Assembly (NCBI GenBank): GCA_947455805.1
Contig: CANGSN010000124.1
Location: forward strand, 1 to 7,876
Reading direction: 5' to 3'
From: Planctomycetota bacterium
GTDB taxonomy: Bacteria; Planctomycetota; UBA1135; UBA2386
DNA length: 7,876 nucleotides
Positions 5,757 to 7,876 of this stretch are shown here, in pieces (the first letter of the stretch is position 1; the number at the start of each line of letters is the position of its first letter). A program made the translations under genes and the position numbers. The notes under the pieces were generated by a model. It saw only the letters and a list, made by a program, of their open reading frames with translations, ran no database searches and was not told the origin of the DNA.

Positions 5757-6437
5757 TCAGACGCGCCGGCCCGTTCCGTCCGCAGGCAGCTCCAGCCGGC
5801 CGCGGGCCAACCAAGAACGCACGCGCAGCAGCTCTTGGTGGTCCGGCCGGTGCACGTGCATCGGCACCCGCTGCACGTTGGCCGGGTCGCCCCACGGCGG
5901 CGCCGGTTCGGCCGCAGCCAGATCGGCCAGCACCCGCACCGGGGCGGCGACGAACGTGCGCTCGGGGGCGCCGTACTCCTGCCAGTAGTCGACCAGTCGC
6001 TCGTTCGTCTCGGCCAGCAGGAGCTTCCAGTTCTGCAGCCGCAGGCGCGCACCGTAGCGCGAACGGCCCTTGGTCTTCGCATGCAGCGACTGCGCCTTGC
6101 CGTGCCCGCGGACCACGTAGCGCCGCACCGCCTTGTGGTGCATCAGGTCGTCGCCGTCCCAGTAGCCGACCGCCATCGCCCCGGCGCGCAGCAGCAACAG
6201 GACCGAGCGCTCGTCCGGCCCCGGCAACCGCCCCAGGTAGTCGCGCAAGCGCTCGCCCGGCTGCACACGCGGCGCCAGCAACGGCACGCGCAACCGCGCC
6301 CCTGGCCCGCCGCGGAACACCTGCGCCCGCCGATCCGCCACCGCGCCCGGCCAACGCTGCAAAAACGCCTCGACCTGCTCGCCGAGGTCGGCGAGGTCGA
6401 AACGCACGGCGCGCCCGCAGGGAGGATGGTCGTTCAC
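5757..6437 (-). CDS. VLRF1-like (Vms1/ANKZF1-type) putative peptidyl-tRNA release factor
   Basis: The protein has 226 residues from GTG 6437. An N-terminal region (1-75) contains an amphipathic helix and a poorly conserved strand region. Residues about 78-150 read like the VLRF1 domain, the eRF1-related catalytic module of yeast Vms1 and human ANKZF1: a hydrophobic strand (VLLLLRAGAMAVGYWDG, 79-95), HHKAVRRYVVRGHGKAQ (100-116), a basic segment containing KTKGRSRYGARLR (121-133), and the helix around NWKLLLAETNERL. In the eukaryotic proteins the equivalent block is HK-x-x-x-RYTVRRKQGGSQ followed by G-x-x-LRRYNE; its GxxQ glutamine is needed to cleave peptidyl-tRNA on stalled large subunits. 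Here G113-K-A-Q116 keeps that Gly and Gln. FVAAP (162-166) then fits the expected strand. A cytosolic ribosome-rescue role is inferred. No ankyrin, zinc-finger or UBX part is present. No Shine-Dalgarno is seen; it is divergent from the GT4 gene. Confidence 0.65.
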   Translation of the reverse strand: MNDHPPCGRAVRFDLADLGEQVEAFLQRWPGAVADRRAQVFRGGPGARLRVPLLAPRVQPGERLRDYLGRLPGPDERSVLLLLRAGAMAVGYWDGDDLMHHKAVRRYVVRGHGKAQSLHAKTKGRSRYGARLRLQNWKLLLAETNERLVDYWQEYGAPERTFVAAPVRVLADLAAAEPAPPWGDPANVQRVPMHVHRPDHQELLRVRSWLARGRLELPADGTGRRV

Positions 6438-6531
6438 GATCGCAACGGAGCCCCAGCATCGCCGAACGAGGCAGCCGCGGCACGCCGAACTTCGACGCGG
6501 CCCGGTGGCCGAGTAGGCTGCGCCTCTCCCA
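6438..6531. promoter_or_regulatory. Divergent promoter region between VLRF1-like gene and GT4 gene
   Basis: This 94-bp gap separates divergent genes. For the plus-strand GT4 gene TTCGAC (6491-6496), a 17-bp spacer and TAGGCT (6514-6519) form a weak sigma-70-type candidate whose start site would fall only a few bases before the GTG at 6532, implying a very short leader. The -35 match is poor. No minus-strand promoter is convincing. Confidence 0.3.
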
Positions 6532-7851
6532 GTGCGCCTCACGCTCGTCGTCCACCAGTTCCCGCCGCACTTCTTCACCGGCACCGAGTCGTACGCACTC
6601 GCGGTCGGCAAGGAGCTGCAGCGGCGTGGCCACGACGTCGACGTGTTCTCGCTCGACCCGCGGCACGACGAGGAGGACCGCCTGTGGCGCGAGTCGCGCG
6701 AGGTGGTGCAGGGTCTGCCGGTGTGCCGCGCGACGTTCTGGTGGCGACTCGGGCGCGACTGGCAGCGCATGGACTACCGCCACCCGCTGATGGCGGAACG
6801 CTTCGCCGCGCACCTGCGCGAACGGAACAGCGAGGTCGTGCATGCGTTCCATCTGCGTCACGTCGGTGCCGACGTGCTCGACGCCGCGCGCCAGCAAGGC
6901 AAGAAGGTCGTCGTCTCGCTGACCGACTTCTGGTTCCTGTGCCCGCGCGTGATCCTGACGCGCCCCGACGGCACCCCGTGCGACGGACCACCCGACGGCG
7001 GCCGCGGTTGCCTGCGCTGCCACGCGCCCCAGCTCGCCGACGAACTGGACCGCCACCCCGCCGGCGCGGAGTTGCTGGCGCTGCGTGCCTCCACCCACGG
7101 CTGCTCGCAGCCAGACCACCACGTGGCGAGCCGCGTCGCGACCTTCCTCGACCGTCCCCGCTACCTGCGCGAACACCTGCTCGCCGCCGACGCGGTGATC
7201 GCCCCGACGCGCTTCCTCGCGGACGTGTTCGTGCAGAACGGCCTGCCGCACGATCGCGTGCACGTGCACGGCTACGGCATCGACACGGCCGCGATCGCCG
7301 CCGCGCCGCCGACCGTGCGGCCGCTGACGTTCGGCTTCTTCGGCTCCTTCGCCGAACACAAAGCGCCGCACCTGCTGGTGCAGGCGATGGCGCGCGTGCA
7401 CGGCGACTGCCGGGCGGTGCTGCGCGGGCGCGCCAGCGACTTCCCCGACTACTCGGGACCGCTGCTCGCCGCCGCCGCGCAGGACCCGCGCATCACCGCG
7501 CTGCCGCCCTTCACCCGCGACGAGATGGCGCGCGTGTTCGGCGAGATCGACGTGCTGGTCGTGCCGAGCCTCTGGCAGGAGAACGCACCGTTCGTCGTGC
7601 TCGAGGCGCGTGCAGCGGGCCTGCCGGTCGTCGCCAGCCGCTTCGGAGGTCTGGCGGAAGTCGTCGCCGACGAAGTCGACGGCGAACTGTTCACGCCGGG
7701 CGACGTCGCCGACCTGGCGCGGCGCCTGCAACGACTCGTCGACGAGCCGCAGCGGGTGGCGCGCTACCGCGCAGCCGTGCGCCCGCCGAAGACGCTGGCA
7801 GCGGCCGTCGACGAGTTCGAGGCGCACTACACGCGGGTGGCGCGACGATGA
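6532..7851 (+). CDS. GT4-family glycosyltransferase with four-cysteine insertion
   Basis: The protein has 439 residues with a two-domain GT-B layout. The N-terminal domain begins with LVVHQFPPHFFTGTESYA, the usual start of GT4 enzymes (a first strand, then a G-T/G-E-x-Y loop), and GHDVDVFSL follows. Around 137-163 lies LCP-x-V-x-LTRPDGTPC followed by CLRC (C137, C150, C160, C163), a cysteine-rich insertion seen in a GT4 subgroup and possibly binding metal. The C-terminal domain holds the nucleotide-sugar site: FGFFGSFAEHKAPHLLVQA from residue 267, VVPSLWQENAPFVVLEA with the E350-x7-E358 pair, and GLPVVAS followed by a conserved GG. These retaining enzymes move a sugar from a nucleotide donor to a glycan or lipid acceptor in the cytoplasm; the actual sugar is unknown. 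The start is GTG with no Shine-Dalgarno. Its stop overlaps the next ATG by 4 bases, so an operon probably continues rightward. Confidence 0.9.
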   Translation: MRLTLVVHQFPPHFFTGTESYALAVGKELQRRGHDVDVFSLDPRHDEEDRLWRESREVVQGLPVCRATFWWRLGRDWQRMDYRHPLMAERFAAHLRERNSEVVHAFHLRHVGADVLDAARQQGKKVVVSLTDFWFLCPRVILTRPDGTPCDGPPDGGRGCLRCHAPQLADELDRHPAGAELLALRASTHGCSQPDHHVASRVATFLDRPRYLREHLLAADAVIAPTRFLADVFVQNGLPHDRVHVHGYGIDTAAIAAAPPTVRPLTFGFFGSFAEHKAPHLLVQAMARVHGDCRAVLRGRASDFPDYSGPLLAAAAQDPRITALPPFTRDEMARVFGEIDVLVVPSLWQENAPFVVLEARAAGLPVVASRFGGLAEVVADEVDGELFTPGDVADLARRLQRLVDEPQRVARYRAAVRPPKTLAAAVDEFEAHYTRVARR

Positions 7852-7876
7852 GCGGATGCGGTGACGCGGACCAGCC
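7848..7876 (+). CDS. Start of a following gene, cut by window edge
   Basis: An ATG at 7848 overlaps the GT4 stop codon as ATGA, the usual sign of translational coupling. The frame is open for the nine visible codons (MSGCGDADQ). That is too short to identify; from context another glycan-biosynthesis gene is plausible. The TGA at 7863-7865 is not in this frame. Confidence 0.45.

Noticed and set aside
5615..6082. An N-terminal extension of the lipoprotein frame up to 6082
   Set aside because: It would overlap the VLRF1-like gene in another frame and place the signal peptide and lipobox in the middle of the protein; ATG 5614 has a ribosome binding site and starts the signal peptide directly.
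5575..7827. A 750-codon open frame on the minus strand across the GT4 and VLRF1-like genes
   Set aside because: It is low-complexity in composition and covers the GT4 gene in antisense and the VLRF1-like gene in the wrong frame; both of those have recognisable motifs.
1..7876. A coherent new defence, biosynthetic or mobile system
   Set aside because: I looked for toxin-antitoxin pairs, nuclease or integrase motifs, CRISPR-like repeats, tRNA genes and attachment sites and saw none. The genes point in alternating directions and do not read as one module.

Overview
The window is very GC-rich, densely coding DNA with strong G/C preference at third codon positions. It carries a DUF1080 (3-keto-disaccharide hydrolase) secreted protein, a divergent sigma-like regulator, a lipoprotein beta-propeller and starts mostly without clear Shine-Dalgarno sequences. 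Together these suggest a high-GC Planctomycetota (or related PVC-type) bacterium, probably environmental. That assignment is an inference from gene content; no rRNA or marker gene is present.

Layout. (1) 1-508, minus: the N-terminal part of a GT22 (Alg9/PIG-B-like) polytopic glycosyltransferase, cut by the window edge. (2) 618-1643, plus: an isocitrate/isopropylmalate-family dehydrogenase with nearly all isocitrate-site residues but two altered signature motifs. (3) 1657-2142, minus: an XRE-type repressor, convergent with (2). (4) 2325-2879, plus: a divergent sigma-70-like protein, separated from (3) by a 182-bp region packed with inverted and direct repeats. (5) 2957-3772, plus: a secreted DUF1080 protein. 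(6) 3797-5614, minus: a lipoprotein with an Ig/cadherin-like domain and a beta-propeller-like body, convergent with (5) across a double hairpin. (7) 5757-6437, minus: a protein resembling the VLRF1 domain of Vms1/ANKZF1, the peptidyl-tRNA-releasing factor of ribosome quality control. (8) 6532-7851, plus: a GT4 glycosyltransferase with a four-cysteine insertion. (9) 7848-7876, plus: the first codons of a following gene that overlaps (8) by ATGA.

The genes do not form one obvious pathway. Two glycosyltransferases on the edges hint at surface-glycan genes; the plus-strand GT4 probably continues as an operon beyond the right edge. The XRE/sigma-like pair looks like a small regulatory module that could share operators and may control the downstream DUF1080 gene. 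I see no RNA gene, CRISPR array, insertion sequence or phage module. The most notable items are the VLRF1-like protein, the repeat-rich divergent control region, and the dehydrogenase with altered motifs.
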